Shown: positions 1 through 9,198, counted from the first letter of the stretch. The stretch is DNA of 64,000 bases from Roseateles toxinivorans (GCF_004362525.1 NZ_SNXS01000005.1:372001-436000), one strand, 5' to 3'. The notes: a model not told the origin generated them from the letters alone. Made by a program: numbers and translations.

Positions 1-919
1 CGAAGTCCAGCGCGATATAGCGGCCGAAGGTGGCCGGCTCCAGGCTCACCTGGATATTGCCCGGGTGCATGTCGGCGTGGAAGAAGCCATCGCGGAACAC
101 CTGGGTGAAGAAGATGGTCACGCCATCGCGGGCCAGCTTCGGAATGTCAACGCCGGCTTCGCGCAGGCGCTGCGCCTGGCTGATGGGCACGCCCTTCATG
201 CGCTCCATCACCAGCACCTCGGTCTTGCAGTACTCCCAGACCATCTCGGGCACCAGCACCAGGTCCAGCCCCTCCATATTGCGGCGCAGCTGGGCGGCGT
301 TGGCCGCTTCGCGCACCAGGTCCAGCTCGTCATGCAAATAGGTGTTGAACTCGGCCACCACCTCGCGCGGCTTCAGGCGCCGGCCATCGGCGCTGAGCCG
401 CTCGACCCAGCCGGCAATGGTGCGCAGCAGGGCGAGGTCGTCCTCGATGATGTCCAGCATGCCCGGGCGCAGCACCTTCACCGCCACCTCGCGGCCGTCC
501 ATCAGCGTGGCGAAGTGCACCTGCGCGATCGAGGCGCTGGCCACCGGCTCGGCCTCGAAACTGGCAAAGATGTCCTCGATCCGCCGGCCCAGCGCCCGCT
601 CCACCAGCACCCGGGCCTGGGCGGCGGGGAATGGCGGCACGCTGTCCTGCAGCTTGGCCAGCTCGTCGGCAATATCGGCCGGCAGCAGGTCACGCCGGGT
701 GGACAGCACCTGGCCGAACTTGACGAAGATCGGCCCCAGCCGCTCCAGCGCCATGCGCATGCGCGCACCACGCGGCTGGTCCCAGCGGCGACCCACCAGG
801 GTGGCGCGGCGCAGCCAGCGGTAGCGCTGGCCGCTCAAGGAGCCCAGGGCCAGGTTGTCCAGCCCGAAGCGGAAAACAGTGACGATGATCAGCAGGAGCC
901 GGGCGAGATACCTCATCAT
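1..919 (-). CDS. ubiB: UbiB, ubiquinone biosynthesis ABC1-family kinase-like protein (3' end cut by window edge)
   Basis: About 306 N-terminal residues are visible; the C-terminus lies beyond the left edge. UbiB is an atypical protein-kinase-like ATPase needed for aerobic coenzyme Q synthesis at the inner membrane. Visible hallmarks are the N-terminal KFGQ motif (in [19 protein letters not shown]), the nucleotide loop region [11 protein letters not shown], the VAVKVLRPG lysine strand, and the catalytic segment HADMHPGNI followed near the edge by ALDF. The start ATG overlaps the stop of ubiJ by 4 nt (ATGA), indicating translational coupling. ATG 916 is an in-frame alternative. ubiE, the usual third member of this operon, is found 31 kb away on the same strand. 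Confidence 0.96.
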   Translation of the reverse strand, partial: MMRYLARLLLIIVTVFRFGLDNLALGSLSGQRYRWLRRATLVGRRWDQPRGARMRMALERLGPIFVKFGQVLSTRRDLLPADIADELAKLQDSVPPFPAAQARVLVERALGRRIEDIFASFEAEPVASASIAQVHFATLMDGREVAVKVLRPGMLDIIEDDLALLRTIAGWVERLSADGRRLKPREVVAEFNTYLHDELDLVREAANAAQLRRNMEGLDLVLVPEMVWEYCKTEVLVMERMKGVPISQAQRLREAGVDIPKLARDGVTIFFTQVFRDGFFHADMHPGNIQVSLEPATFGRYIALDF

Positions 920-1455
920 CGGGAAGCGCGGCCGCTGCCATTCGACCCCATGGGGTTGATCGCCGCCACCGACTGCGCCAGCTTGGCGCCCGCGGCGGCT
1001 ATTGCCCTGCCCCAGCGCGCCAGCTCATGGGCAGGCGCCGGGCCCATGAGCTTGGCCAGGTCGTCCTCGATGTCCCAGCGCAGGTTCTGCATCAGCCAGT
1101 TCATGTCGGTGGCCAGGCCGGCATCACCCTGGATCTCGACCTTGGGGCGCTCGCCGGTCAGCGCACCCAGGGCCATCGCCGCCGGGTTGGAGGCATCAAG
1201 CTGCACCCGCAGCGAGGGCTGCTCGGGCACAGCCTCCAGCCGTTCCAGCAGGCCGGCCGGGGTGATCTGCAGGGCCAGCGCGGGCGGCACCGGCAGCAAC
1301 GCCGGCCAGCCCTTGAGCTCGACCAGCACCGTGGCCCCCTGGTGCGGCCTGAGCCGTTCCATGGCCACAGACTCGCGGGAGAGCACATGGTTGAGCAGCA
1401 GGGTCAGGCGGTCCTGGGCTGCCGGCGCGAGCAGCGATATCCACTGGGAAGTCAT
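916..1455 (-). CDS. ubiJ: UbiJ-like SCP2-domain ubiquinone biosynthesis accessory protein
   Basis: This encodes a protein of about 179 aa. UbiJ proteins are lipid-binding accessory factors of the cytosolic ubiquinone-synthesis complex. The body looks like an SCP2 fold ([17 protein letters not shown], then [38 protein letters not shown] split over the middle) followed by the typical C-terminal [18 protein letters not shown] stretch. ubiB follows with an ATGA overlap. The start at 1455 (MTSQWI) was chosen; ATG 1467 (MLQEMTSQ) is equally possible, and the longer reading frame upstream has no homology-like character. Identity rests on position next to ubiB plus the SCP2-like C-terminus. Confidence 0.88.
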   Translation of the reverse strand: MTSQWISLLAPAAQDRLTLLLNHVLSRESVAMERLRPHQGATVLVELKGWPALLPVPPALALQITPAGLLERLEAVPEQPSLRVQLDASNPAAMALGALTGERPKVEIQGDAGLATDMNWLMQNLRWDIEDDLAKLMGPAPAHELARWGRAIAAAGAKLAQSVAAINPMGSNGSGRASR

Positions 1456-1658
1456 TTCTTGAAGCATGGGACGGATTGTAGGCATCCCTAACCCCGAGGC
1501 TCTTGTCACATTAAAGCCACCGGAAAGGCACTTGAATTGAGAGAGAATCCACAGCCAAACGCCCGGACAGGGGGGGTTATATGGAGACTGTCCCGAGCGA
1601 AAATGCCCCATTCCGGGCGTTCGCCATGGCGTAGCACATTCGAGAGTCAGCGAAAACG

Positions 1659-3053
1659 ATGTTCGAAGACCGAAGTTATAAACGTACCTTTTACAGCGCA
1701 CCCCAGTCGGTCGAGTCGCTCATTGCCGCCTTCATGGAGCCGAGCATCATTGTGCTCACCTACCTGGCGGTCAATTCCCATTTTGGCGAGGAGGTGCTGC
1801 GCTCCACCCTGACGCTGTGCCTGCTGATCTTCGCCCTCACCTTCCCGGGGCGCAGCCGCTTTGGCGACCATCCGGTCAGCGCCGCCGTCGATGTGGTCAC
1901 CTCCTGGGTCTGGCTGCTGGTCATTCTGGGCCTGTGCGGCTATGCCACCAGCAGCATGAGCTACTTCGAGCGCGATGTGCTGATGTGGTGGGCCATCCTG
2001 ACGCCCGTCATCCAGTGGGTGGCGGTGATGATCGGCCGCAGCTATCTGCGCTGGCTGGGCAGCCGCCCGCACGCGGTGCGCACGGCGGTGATCGTCGGTG
2101 CCGGAGCGCTGGGCGTGAAGGTGTCCAAGGCCCTGAACCGCGGCCAGTTCCGGGGCGTCAACTTCCTGGGCTATTTCGATGACCGGCAGGACGAACGGCT
2201 GGACCCCGACTCCAACACCCGCCTGCTGGGGCGCTTGAGCGAGGTCGGCGACTATGTGCGCACCCACGCCGTGCGCGAGGTCTACATCACCCTGCCGCTG
2301 GGCTCGCAGCCGCGCATCGTCAAGCTCCTGGAGAATGTGCAGGGCACGACTGCCTCGGTATTTTTTGTGCCCGATGTGTTCGGCATCAGCATTATCCAGG
2401 GCCGCCTGCAAGACATGAATGGCGTGCCGGTCGTGGGTATCTGCGAAACCCCCTTCACCGGCACCAATGAATTGACCAAGCGCATCAGCGATGTGGTGCT
2501 GGCGGCCGTGATTCTGGTGCTGATTTCGCCGATTCTGCTGGCCGTGGCCATAGGCGTGAAGCTCAGCTCGCCGGGGCCCATCATCTTCAAGCAGCGTCGC
2601 AACGGCCTCGACGGCGAGGAGATCATCGTCTACAAGTTCCGCTCGATGCGCTCGATGGACAACGGCCCTGTCGTCAAGCAGGCCACCAAGGACGACCCGC
2701 GCGTCACGAAATTCGGTGCCTTCATACGCCGCACCTCGCTCGATGAATTGCCGCAATTCATCAATGTGCTGCAGGGCCGCATGAGTATCGTCGGCCCGCG
2801 GCCGCACGCCGTGGCGCACAACGAAGAGTATCGCCAGCTGATCAAGGCCTATATGGTGCGCCACAAGGTCAAACCAGGCATCACCGGCTGGGCACAGGTG
2901 AATGGTTTGCGCGGCGAAACCGATACCATCGAGAAAATGAAGGCCCGCGTGGAATACGATCTGGAGTATCTGCGCAACTGGTCGCTGGGGCTGGACCTGC
3001 AAATCATCGTGCGCACCGTGCGCCTGGTTTTGTTTGATCGCAGCGCATATTGA
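1659..3053 (+). CDS. Undecaprenyl-phosphate sugar phosphotransferase, initiating EPS transferase (WcaJ/EpsB type)
   Basis: 464 aa, polyisoprenyl-phosphate hexose-1-phosphate transferase family. It starts the EPS repeat by loading the first sugar phosphate (usually glucose) onto undecaprenyl phosphate at the inner membrane. The N-terminal ~130 residues hold four predicted membrane segments, then a Rossmann-like CoA-binding-type domain (VIVGAGALGVKVSK). Next comes a fifth hydrophobic segment (VVLAAVILVLISPILLAVAIG) and the catalytic bacterial sugar transferase domain with KFRSMR, TSLDELPQ, GPRPHAVAHN and KPGITGWAQVNG. This full two-part architecture matches WcaJ-like enzymes rather than the short WecP/PglC type. 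It is the first gene of the plus-strand EPS arm, divergent from ubiJ across about 200 bp that must hold its promoter. Confidence 0.95.
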   Translation: MFEDRSYKRTFYSAPQSVESLIAAFMEPSIIVLTYLAVNSHFGEEVLRSTLTLCLLIFALTFPGRSRFGDHPVSAAVDVVTSWVWLLVILGLCGYATSSMSYFERDVLMWWAILTPVIQWVAVMIGRSYLRWLGSRPHAVRTAVIVGAGALGVKVSKALNRGQFRGVNFLGYFDDRQDERLDPDSNTRLLGRLSEVGDYVRTHAVREVYITLPLGSQPRIVKLLENVQGTTASVFFVPDVFGISIIQGRLQDMNGVPVVGICETPFTGTNELTKRISDVVLAAVILVLISPILLAVAIGVKLSSPGPIIFKQRRNGLDGEEIIVYKFRSMRSMDNGPVVKQATKDDPRVTKFGAFIRRTSLDELPQFINVLQGRMSIVGPRPHAVAHNEEYRQLIKAYMVRHKVKPGITGWAQVNGLRGETDTIEKMKARVEYDLEYLRNWSLGLDLQIIVRTVRLVLFDRSAY

Positions 3054-3100
3054 TAGCGCTGCGGCCAAGCCGAGCACACCAAACAAATCTGAGGATATTC

Positions 3101-4336
3101 ATGGCCAAGCACAGCAACGCCTTTCATCACGCCCTGCCCCCGCTGGCCGCCCTGATAGCGTTTGGCCTGGCCGGGCCCGCGGCCCTGGCGCAAAGCTCGC
3201 CCTACTATGTGGGCGTGTCGCAGGCCTTCACCCATGAGTCGAACATCTACCGGCTGAGCAGCAACCAACCCGTCAACAGCGACACGGTCTCAACGACGAG
3301 CCTTCTGGCCGGCCTGGACCAGACCTTCGGCCGCCAGCGCCTGTTTGCCGACACCTCGGTCCAGGCCAGCCGCTACCGCAACAACAACACCCTGAACAAC
3401 ACCGGCTACAGCCTCAATGGCGGGCTGGACTGGGCCACCATCGAGCGCCTGTCGGGCCGCATCAGCCTGGGCGCCAACCGCAATATGGCGCAGTTCAACC
3501 CTGGCGGTGACAGCCCGCTGCTGACCAAGAAGAACATCCAGACCAACAAGCAGGCCAGCGCCACCGTGCGCTACGGCCTGGTCAGCAAGTTCACGGCCGA
3601 GGCCACCCTCAGCCACCGCCGCGTGGCCTATTCGGCGGTGGAGTACAACCGTTTCCAGTACCGCCAGAACAGCGGCTCGCTGGGCCTGGTCTATCGGCCC
3701 AGCGGCGCCCTGAGCCTGGGGGCGGCGCTTCGCTACACCGAGGGTCGCTACCCGATGGCGCGCGCCACGGCCACCGGCTTTCTGGAAGACACCTACAAGC
3801 GCCACGACCTGGATCTGACCAGCAACTGGATCTTGAGTGGTGCCAGCACCATCAACGCCCGCCTGAGCCTGGGCAAGCAGGAGTACGCGTCCTTCAACTC
3901 ACGCGATTTCTCGGGCGCGACTGGTGCCTTGACCTGGATCTGGCAGCCCGGGCCGCGCCTGCGCGTCAAAACCGGTCTGTCCCGCGACACCGGCCAGGAC
4001 ACCTCGTTCCTGACCTTCGGCAGCAGCAATTTCGTCACTTCCGACTACAGCCGCCTGACCACCGCCCTGACAAGCAGCGCCACCTATGAGTTGAGCGCCA
4101 AGATCTTCATCGACGCCAGCATGCGCTGGTCGGACCGTTCGCTGACCAACACGGGCCAGGCCTTCGGCAACGACACCAACAAGGGCGTGAGCCTGGGCGG
4201 CCGCTGGCTGCCCACGCGCAACACGCAGGTCGGCTGCCAGCTGAGCCATGACTCGCGCAGCAGTGACAACCTGGCCCTGTCCGTGCCCTTCAGCGCCAAC
4301 AGCACCAGCTGCTACGCCCAGATCATGCTGCGCTGA
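3101..4336 (+). CDS. epsL: EpsL-like outer-membrane beta-barrel EPS protein
   Basis: 411 aa. A clear type I signal peptide (hydrophobic run ending ALA before QSSPYY) is followed by amphipathic, Tyr/Asn/Ser-rich beta repeats with alternating hydrophobics and a C-terminal aromatic/Arg end (SCYAQIMLR), as in outer-membrane barrels. The family is the exosortase B-associated EpsL, proposed to help EPS leave through the outer membrane. The start at 3101 is supported by GAGGA eight bases upstream; the longer frame lacks such a site and would put residues before the signal peptide. It sits between the initiating transferase and galE. Confidence 0.88.
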   Translation: MAKHSNAFHHALPPLAALIAFGLAGPAALAQSSPYYVGVSQAFTHESNIYRLSSNQPVNSDTVSTTSLLAGLDQTFGRQRLFADTSVQASRYRNNNTLNNTGYSLNGGLDWATIERLSGRISLGANRNMAQFNPGGDSPLLTKKNIQTNKQASATVRYGLVSKFTAEATLSHRRVAYSAVEYNRFQYRQNSGSLGLVYRPSGALSLGAALRYTEGRYPMARATATGFLEDTYKRHDLDLTSNWILSGASTINARLSLGKQEYASFNSRDFSGATGALTWIWQPGPRLRVKTGLSRDTGQDTSFLTFGSSNFVTSDYSRLTTALTSSATYELSAKIFIDASMRWSDRSLTNTGQAFGNDTNKGVSLGGRWLPTRNTQVGCQLSHDSRSSDNLALSVPFSANSTSCYAQIMLR

Positions 4337-4352
4337 GCGATACCCGACCACG

Positions 4353-5366
4353 ATGCACACGATCCTGCTTACCGGCGCCGCCGGCTATATCGCCTCGCAC
4401 ACCTGGCTGGCCCTGCTGGCGGCCGGCTACCAGGTGATAGGCGTGGACGACTTCTCGAACAGCTCGCCCGAGGTGCTGAAGCGCCTGCATGCGCTGGCCG
4501 GCCAGGAGCCACGGTTCGTGCAGGCCAGCGTCTGCGACGCAGCAGCCATGCACGAGCTGTTCAGCAGCCAGCGCATCGACGCGGTGGTGCACTTCGCCGC
4601 CTTCAAGGCGGTGGGCGAATCCACCCAGCAGCCGCTGGCCTACTACGCCAACAATATTGGCGGCTTGATCACCGTCTGCCAGGCGATGCAGGCCCATGGC
4701 GTGAAGCGCCTGGTGTTCAGCTCCAGTGCCACCGTCTATGGCAAGCCCGAGCGGCTGCCGATCACCGAGAGTTCGGCACTGTCGGCCACCAACCCCTACG
4801 GCCAGACCAAGCTGATGGGCGAAACCATTCTGCGTGACCTCGGCGCCTCCGACCCCGCCTGGCAGACCGCCTGCCTGCGCTACTTCAACCCGGTCGGCGC
4901 ACACGAGAGCGGCCTGATCGGCGAAGACCCACGCGGCACGCCCAACAACCTGATGCCCTATGTGGCCCAGGTGGCGGTGGGCAAGCGCGAGCGCCTGCAG
5001 GTCTTCGGGCAGGACTACGACACCCCCGACGGCACCGGCGTGCGCGACTACATCCATGTGCTGGACCTGGCCGACGGCCATGTGGCGGCGCTGGCCTGGC
5101 TGCTCAATGGCACCGACTCGATCACCGTCAATCTGGGCACCGGCCAGGGCTATAGCGTGCTGGAGCTGGCCAAGGCCTATGAACAGGCCAGCGGCAAGCC
5201 CATTCCCTATCAGGTGGTGGCACGCCGCCCGGGCGACATCGATGCCTGCTACGCCGACCCATCGGAAGCCGAGGCCAAGCTCGGCTGGCGCGCCAAGCGC
5301 GATCTGGCAGGGATGTGCGCCGACAGCTGGCGCTGGCAGAGCATGAACCCCAACGGCTTCCAGTAG
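4353..5366 (+). CDS. galE: UDP-glucose 4-epimerase
   Basis: 337 aa, the usual GalE length. It interconverts UDP-glucose and UDP-galactose in the cytosol, supplying the EPS glycosyltransferases. The extended-SDR features are the N-terminal NAD motif TGAAGYIASH, the catalytic Ser/Tyr-x3-Lys region (SSSATVYGK then NPYGQTKLMGE), and the typical RYFNPVGAHESGLIGEDP and GTGVRDYIHVLDLADGH segments. GYIASH replaces the more common GYIGSH. Translation probably follows epsL (16 nt gap). The TAG stop codon is the TAG of a GTAG-headed REP unit that begins at 5363. Confidence 0.97.
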   Translation: MHTILLTGAAGYIASHTWLALLAAGYQVIGVDDFSNSSPEVLKRLHALAGQEPRFVQASVCDAAAMHELFSSQRIDAVVHFAAFKAVGESTQQPLAYYANNIGGLITVCQAMQAHGVKRLVFSSSATVYGKPERLPITESSALSATNPYGQTKLMGETILRDLGASDPAWQTACLRYFNPVGAHESGLIGEDPRGTPNNLMPYVAQVAVGKRERLQVFGQDYDTPDGTGVRDYIHVLDLADGHVAALAWLLNGTDSITVNLGTGQGYSVLELAKAYEQASGKPIPYQVVARRPGDIDACYADPSEAEAKLGWRAKRDLAGMCADSWRWQSMNPNGFQ

Positions 5367-5429
5367 CCCGGATGGAATCCGGGGCAAGCACAGGCGACGC
5401 ACCCATTTCCCGGATTGCATCCGGGCTAC
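5363..5429. repeat. REP pair (GTAG-headed palindromes, outward-facing)
   Basis: Two copies of the window's dispersed palindrome lie here in opposite orientation: GTAGCCCGG...CCGGGG at 5363-5384 and CCCGG...CCGGGCTAC at 5409-5429. The GTAG ends point outward. The first copy starts inside the last codons of galE and donates its stop; the second ends 5 nt before the manC start. Confidence 0.9.
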
Positions 5430-5434
5430 CAAGA

Positions 5435-6886
5435 ATGAATATCCCTATTCAGCCCGTCATCATGGCCGGCGGCAGCGGCACCCGGCTCTGGCCCCTGTCG
5501 CGCGCGGGCTACCCCAAGCAGTTTCTGGTGCTGGGCGGCGAAGGCAGCGCCAACCGCAGCCTGTTCCAGCTGGCCGTGAGCCGCTTGCTGGGGCTTGGCG
5601 CGGCTGACATCGGTGTGGCCGCGCCCACCGTGGTGTGCAACGAAGAACACCGCTTCCTGGTGCTGGACCAGATGCGCGAGGCCCGCGCCGAGCCCAGCGC
5701 CGTGCTGCTGGAGCCGCTGGGCCGCAACACCGCGCCTGCGGTGACCCTGGCCGCACTGCATGCGCTCCAGGACGGCCAAGACCCCGTGCTGGTGGTGACA
5801 CCCGCCGACCAGACGGTCACCAACGAGGCCGCCTTCACCGCCGCCCTGCAGCGCGCCGTGCGCCAGGCGGCCGATGGCAGCATCGTGATCCTGGGCATCA
5901 CGCCGGACCGCCCGGAAACCGGCTATGGCTATATCCGCACGCAAGCCGGTGCCTCCGGCGAGGTGCTCGACGTGGCCCAGTTCGTCGAGAAGCCCGACCT
6001 CGCCACCGCCCAGGCCTATGTGGCGGAAGGCAGCTACTTCTGGAACGGCGGCATGTTCGTGCTGCGGGCCTCCAGCTGGATGGCCGCACTCGACCGCTTC
6101 CGCCCCGACATCGCCGCCGCCTCGCGCAAGGCCTGGGACACTCGCAGCGCCGACGCCAAGTTCCTGCGCCCCGGCAAGGCCGAGTTTGCGGCCGTGCCGG
6201 CCGAGTCCGTGGACTATGCGGTGATGGAGAAGTGCCCCGGCCAGCTGCCGCTGCACATGGTGCCGCTGGACGCCGGCTGGAACGACCTCGGCGCCTGGGA
6301 GGCCGTGTGGCAGGTGGCCGCCAAGGACGCCCAGGGCAACGCCAGCACCGGCGACGTGATGCTCAGCAACAGCCAGAACACGCTGGTGCATGCCACCAGC
6401 CGCCTGGTCAGCGTGGTGGGCCTGCATGATGTGGTGGTGGTGGAGACGGCCGACGCCGTGCTGGTGGCCGACCGCGCCCAAAGCCAGGACGTGAAACACA
6501 TCGTGGCCGAGCTCAGCGCCAGGCAACGGCCCGAGCAGACGCTGCACCGCAAGGTGCACCGGCCCTGGGGCTGGTATGACAGCATCGACTCGGGCGAACG
6601 CTTCCAGGTCAAGCGCATCATGGTCAAGCCCGGCGCGACGCTGAGCCTGCAAATGCACCACCACCGCGCCGAGCACTGGATCGTCGTTTCCGGCACGGCC
6701 GAGGTCACCGTCGGCGACAAGGTGGTGCTGCTGACCGAGAACCAAAGCACCTACATCCCCCTGGGCCAGACCCACCGCCTGGCCAACCCCGGCAAGGTGC
6801 CGCTGGAGATCATCGAAGTGCAGTCGGGCTCGTACCTGGGCGAGGACGACATCGTGCGGTTTGAGGATACCTATGGGCGAAGCTGA
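5435..6886 (+). CDS. manC: Mannose-1-phosphate guanylyltransferase / mannose-6-phosphate isomerase
   Basis: 483 aa bifunctional enzyme of the ManC/AlgA/XanB type, making GDP-mannose for EPS assembly. The N-terminal nucleotidyltransferase carries MAGGSGTRLWPLSRAGYPKQ and the FVEKP sugar-binding motif (VAQFVEKPD). The C-terminal cupin (type II PMI) shows RPWGWYDSID and the metal-binding LQMHHHRAEHWIVVSG. The start at 5435 places the GGSGTRLW motif near residue 12, as in the family. There is no obvious Shine-Dalgarno because a REP unit fills the space directly upstream. Confidence 0.96.
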   Translation: MNIPIQPVIMAGGSGTRLWPLSRAGYPKQFLVLGGEGSANRSLFQLAVSRLLGLGAADIGVAAPTVVCNEEHRFLVLDQMREARAEPSAVLLEPLGRNTAPAVTLAALHALQDGQDPVLVVTPADQTVTNEAAFTAALQRAVRQAADGSIVILGITPDRPETGYGYIRTQAGASGEVLDVAQFVEKPDLATAQAYVAEGSYFWNGGMFVLRASSWMAALDRFRPDIAAASRKAWDTRSADAKFLRPGKAEFAAVPAESVDYAVMEKCPGQLPLHMVPLDAGWNDLGAWEAVWQVAAKDAQGNASTGDVMLSNSQNTLVHATSRLVSVVGLHDVVVVETADAVLVADRAQSQDVKHIVAELSARQRPEQTLHRKVHRPWGWYDSIDSGERFQVKRIMVKPGATLSLQMHHHRAEHWIVVSGTAEVTVGDKVVLLTENQSTYIPLGQTHRLANPGKVPLEIIEVQSGSYLGEDDIVRFEDTYGRS

Positions 6887-6980
6887 GAAGTTCCGCACTT
6901 GCCGGAAGCGCGACAGTGTCGTGATCGATCCAGTAAAGTGCGAGCATGGCACCCCGAAGGGCGCACACCATGGAGTTGAC

Positions 6981-7205
6981 ATGCCCACGTCCGTTCACGA
7001 ACTTGAAGCCGAAGTCCTGAGCCTCGGGCCAGCCGATCGGGCACATCTGCTCGAACGCTTATTAGAGAGCTTTGAGCCCGACGCCAAGATCCAGGATGCC
7101 TGGCTTGCGGAAGCGCTCAGACGTGAGGCCGAAGTCAGCTCCGGCAACGTCGTACTTGTTCCGGCAGATGAAGCCATTGCGCGCATCCGCGCCCGGATTG
7201 CCTGA
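6981..7205 (+). CDS. Addiction-module antitoxin, RelB-like (TIGR02574-type)
   Basis: 74 aa small acidic protein. It has the typical putative addiction-module component pattern: N-terminal SVHELEAEVLSLGPADRAHLLERLLESF, then DAWLAEALRREAE and a C-terminal basic end with VPADEAIARIRARI. Such proteins neutralise a ParE/RelE partner and usually autorepress the operon. The start at 6981 has GGAG about 7 nt upstream. The partner toxin starts 13 nt after its stop. The pair lies between manC and wecB, so it interrupts an otherwise EPS-dedicated run. Confidence 0.85.
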   Translation: MPTSVHELEAEVLSLGPADRAHLLERLLESFEPDAKIQDAWLAEALRREAEVSSGNVVLVPADEAIARIRARIA

Positions 7206-7218
7206 GCTCCGACCGACC

Positions 7219-7512
7219 ATGGGTGTATGGCTCCATCCTGAAGCCGAGCTCGAACTCACCGACGCCGCCATCTACTACGCCGAACACGCAAGCGGTCGCA
7301 TTGCCGACGCTTTTCTGGTCGAGTTCGAACGTGTCTTGGCACTTCTGAAACAGAATCCGCAACTAGGCACACCTACGGCGGAAGGCCTGCGTATTCACAG
7401 ACTCTATCGCTTTCCCTATTCGATTGTGTATAGGGAGGGCGCATCCGGCCCCCAGATCTACGCGGTCTGCCATCAAAGACGCGAACCGGTTTACTGGCAA
7501 GGCCGCCTGTAG
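7219..7512 (+). CDS. ParE/RelE-superfamily toxin
   Basis: 97 aa. The sequence shows the plasmid-stabilisation (ParE/RelE) fold signature: N-terminal VWLHPEAELELTDAAIYYAEH, a central FEREL-like helix (FLVEFERVLALLKQNPQLG) and the C-terminal strands HRLYRFPYSIVYREG and IYAVCHQRREPVYWQGRL. ParE types poison gyrase and RelE types cleave mRNA; which applies cannot be told from the sequence. It lies directly downstream of its antitoxin and appears intact. A REP unit follows 13 nt after the stop. Confidence 0.87.
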   Translation: MGVWLHPEAELELTDAAIYYAEHASGRIADAFLVEFERVLALLKQNPQLGTPTAEGLRIHRLYRFPYSIVYREGASGPQIYAVCHQRREPVYWQGRL

Positions 7513-7524
7513 CGAATCAGCCCC

Positions 7525-7556
7525 GTAGCCCGGATGAAGCGCAGCGCAATCCGGGG
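7525..7556 (+). repeat. REP unit, long-loop variant
   Basis: GTAGCCCGGAT and ATCCGGGG arms as in the other units, but with an expanded loop (GAAGCGCAGCGCA), giving 32 bases. It is a single unit between the toxin gene and wecB. Confidence 0.85.
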
Positions 7557-7605
7557 TTCCCTGCCGTCAAGGCCGCAGACAAAATCCATCAAGCACGAAG
7601 ACACC

Positions 7606-8718
7606 ATGACAAAACCCTGCATCCACCTCATCGCCGGCGCACGCCCCAACTTCATGAAGATCGCACCCATCGTGCGGGCGCTGCAAGCCGATGGCCGCCT
7701 GGCCTGGAAGATCATCCACACCGGCCAGCACTACGACCGCGACATGAACGATGTGTTCTTCGAGGAGCTGGGCATCCCCACCCCCGACGTGCGCCTGGGT
7801 TGCGGCGGCGGCACCCATGCCGAACAGACCGGCAAGATCATGGTGGCCTACGAGACGCTCTGCGCCGCCGAGAAGCCCGCCGCCTGCCTGGTGGTGGGTG
7901 ACGTGAACTCCACCCTGGCCTGCTCCATCGTCGCCAAGAAGGCCGGCATTCCGGTGGCCCACGTCGAAGCCGGCCTGCGCAGCGGCGACATGAGCATGCC
8001 CGAAGAGATCAACCGCCTCGTGACGGATGCCATCAGCGACTGGTTCTTCGTCACCGAACCTAGCGGCCTCAAGCACCTGCAGCAGGAAGGCAAGGACATG
8101 AGCGTGGTCTGGGACGTTGGCCATGTGATGGTCGACAACGTGCTGTTCCAGGCCGACAAGCTCAAGAGCATGGACACCAGCGGCCTGGAGAGCGACGGCT
8201 ACAAAAACCGCCACGCCCGCTACGGCGTCGTCACCTTGCACCGCCCGTCGAATGTGGACAGCGCCGAGAGCCTGGAGAACGTCGCCAAGGTGCTGCGCCG
8301 CGTCTCCCAGGAGCTGCCGCTGGTGTTCCCGGTGCACCCGCGCACCCGGGCCAATATCGAGAAGTTCGGCATCGACCTGGGGCAGAACGTCGAGCTGATG
8401 GGCCCGCAGGCCTATATGTCCTTCCTGCATCTGTGGAAAGACGCCATCGTCGTGCTGACCGACAGCGGCGGCCTGCAGGAAGAAACCACCGCCCTGGGCG
8501 TGCCCTGCGTCACCATCCGTGAGAACACCGAGCGCCCGGTGACGGTGGACGAAGGCAGCAATGTGCTGGCCGGCACCAACCCCGACAACGTCATTGCCGC
8601 CGCTCTGAACGCCGTGGCCGGCAACGGCAAGCGCGGCCGCCGGCCGCTGCTGTGGGATGGCAAGGCGGCGGAGCGCACCGTCAACATCCTGGCGGAGAAG
8701 CTGCTGACAACGATGTAG
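7606..8718 (+). CDS. wecB: UDP-N-acetylglucosamine 2-epimerase (non-hydrolysing)
   Basis: 370 aa, normal family length. It converts UDP-GlcNAc to UDP-ManNAc in the cytosol. Family motifs are visible: GARPNFMKIAP at the N-terminus, TGQHYD, GDVNSTLA, VAHVEAGLRSGD, PEEINR, TLHRPSNVD, and the C-terminal LTDSGGLQEE with RENTERPVTV. The ManNAc product fits the WecG/TagA-type transferase at 12.4 kb. No UDP-ManNAc dehydrogenase (WecC) is present in the window, so the sugar is probably used as ManNAc unless WecC is encoded elsewhere. Confidence 0.96.
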   Translation: MTKPCIHLIAGARPNFMKIAPIVRALQADGRLAWKIIHTGQHYDRDMNDVFFEELGIPTPDVRLGCGGGTHAEQTGKIMVAYETLCAAEKPAACLVVGDVNSTLACSIVAKKAGIPVAHVEAGLRSGDMSMPEEINRLVTDAISDWFFVTEPSGLKHLQQEGKDMSVVWDVGHVMVDNVLFQADKLKSMDTSGLESDGYKNRHARYGVVTLHRPSNVDSAESLENVAKVLRRVSQELPLVFPVHPRTRANIEKFGIDLGQNVELMGPQAYMSFLHLWKDAIVVLTDSGGLQEETTALGVPCVTIRENTERPVTVDEGSNVLAGTNPDNVIAAALNAVAGNGKRGRRPLLWDGKAAERTVNILAEKLLTTM

Positions 8719-8726
8719 GGCAGTGT

Positions 8727-8822
8727 CCCGGATTGCATCCGGGCTACGCAACACCCGACGCAGCCAGCCCCTGGATTGCATCCAGGCTACAAAACCCACG
8801 TAGCCCGGATGCCAATCCGGGG
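8727..8822. repeat. Cluster of three REP units
   Basis: Units at 8727-8747, 8770-8790 (both with CTAC at the right end) and 8800-8822 (GTAG at the left end). The middle unit has CCTGG/CCAGG arms in place of CCCGG/CCGGG. This is a paired, compensatory change that keeps the hairpin, showing that the fold rather than the exact sequence is conserved. Confidence 0.9.
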
Positions 8823-9198
8823 CCAAACTCTCGCCGCCAGCACACTGCCAATTGGCACCGCACCGGGCCAAATGCGTGCAATCTTCACGCCCAAGGTCCG
8901 CCAAGTCTTGCCAGCAACAGTTGCTGACGCACCTCGTTGTTACAAATGGGCACCAGGCCGTGCCCGCCGGCCAGTTAAGTCAGCCCCTCTCTCGCCGAAA
9001 ACAACGAGAGACCTAAGGCCCGCACAACTCCCTATGAGCCAAGCAGCCCAGGTGCAGTGCTCCGAGTGACCCGCGCGCCGCGCAACGCTGACACCAGTCG
9101 GCCCTTTCGCTCCCCAACACTGCGCTTTGCTACCGAGGCAGCCACTATGGCCGCACCAGTTCCAGCCAGCACATCAGCGCAAGTTAGCGAGTTGAACC
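8823..9198. other. Intergenic stretch, no gene recognised
   Basis: 376 bp between the REP cluster and the heparinase-like gene. Short open frames exist but lack coding character. It presumably contains the promoter and leader of the downstream gene; no convincing -35/-10 pair or terminator could be singled out. Confidence 0.5.

Noticed and set aside
65-1462. 465-aa plus-strand frame over ubiB/ubiJ
   Set aside because: Both minus-strand genes have family motifs and an ATGA coupling; the plus frame has shadow composition.
8727-8822. Three similar palindromes considered as a small CRISPR array
   Set aside because: Units are in mixed orientation, have uneven short spacers and recur singly across the window; no cas genes present.
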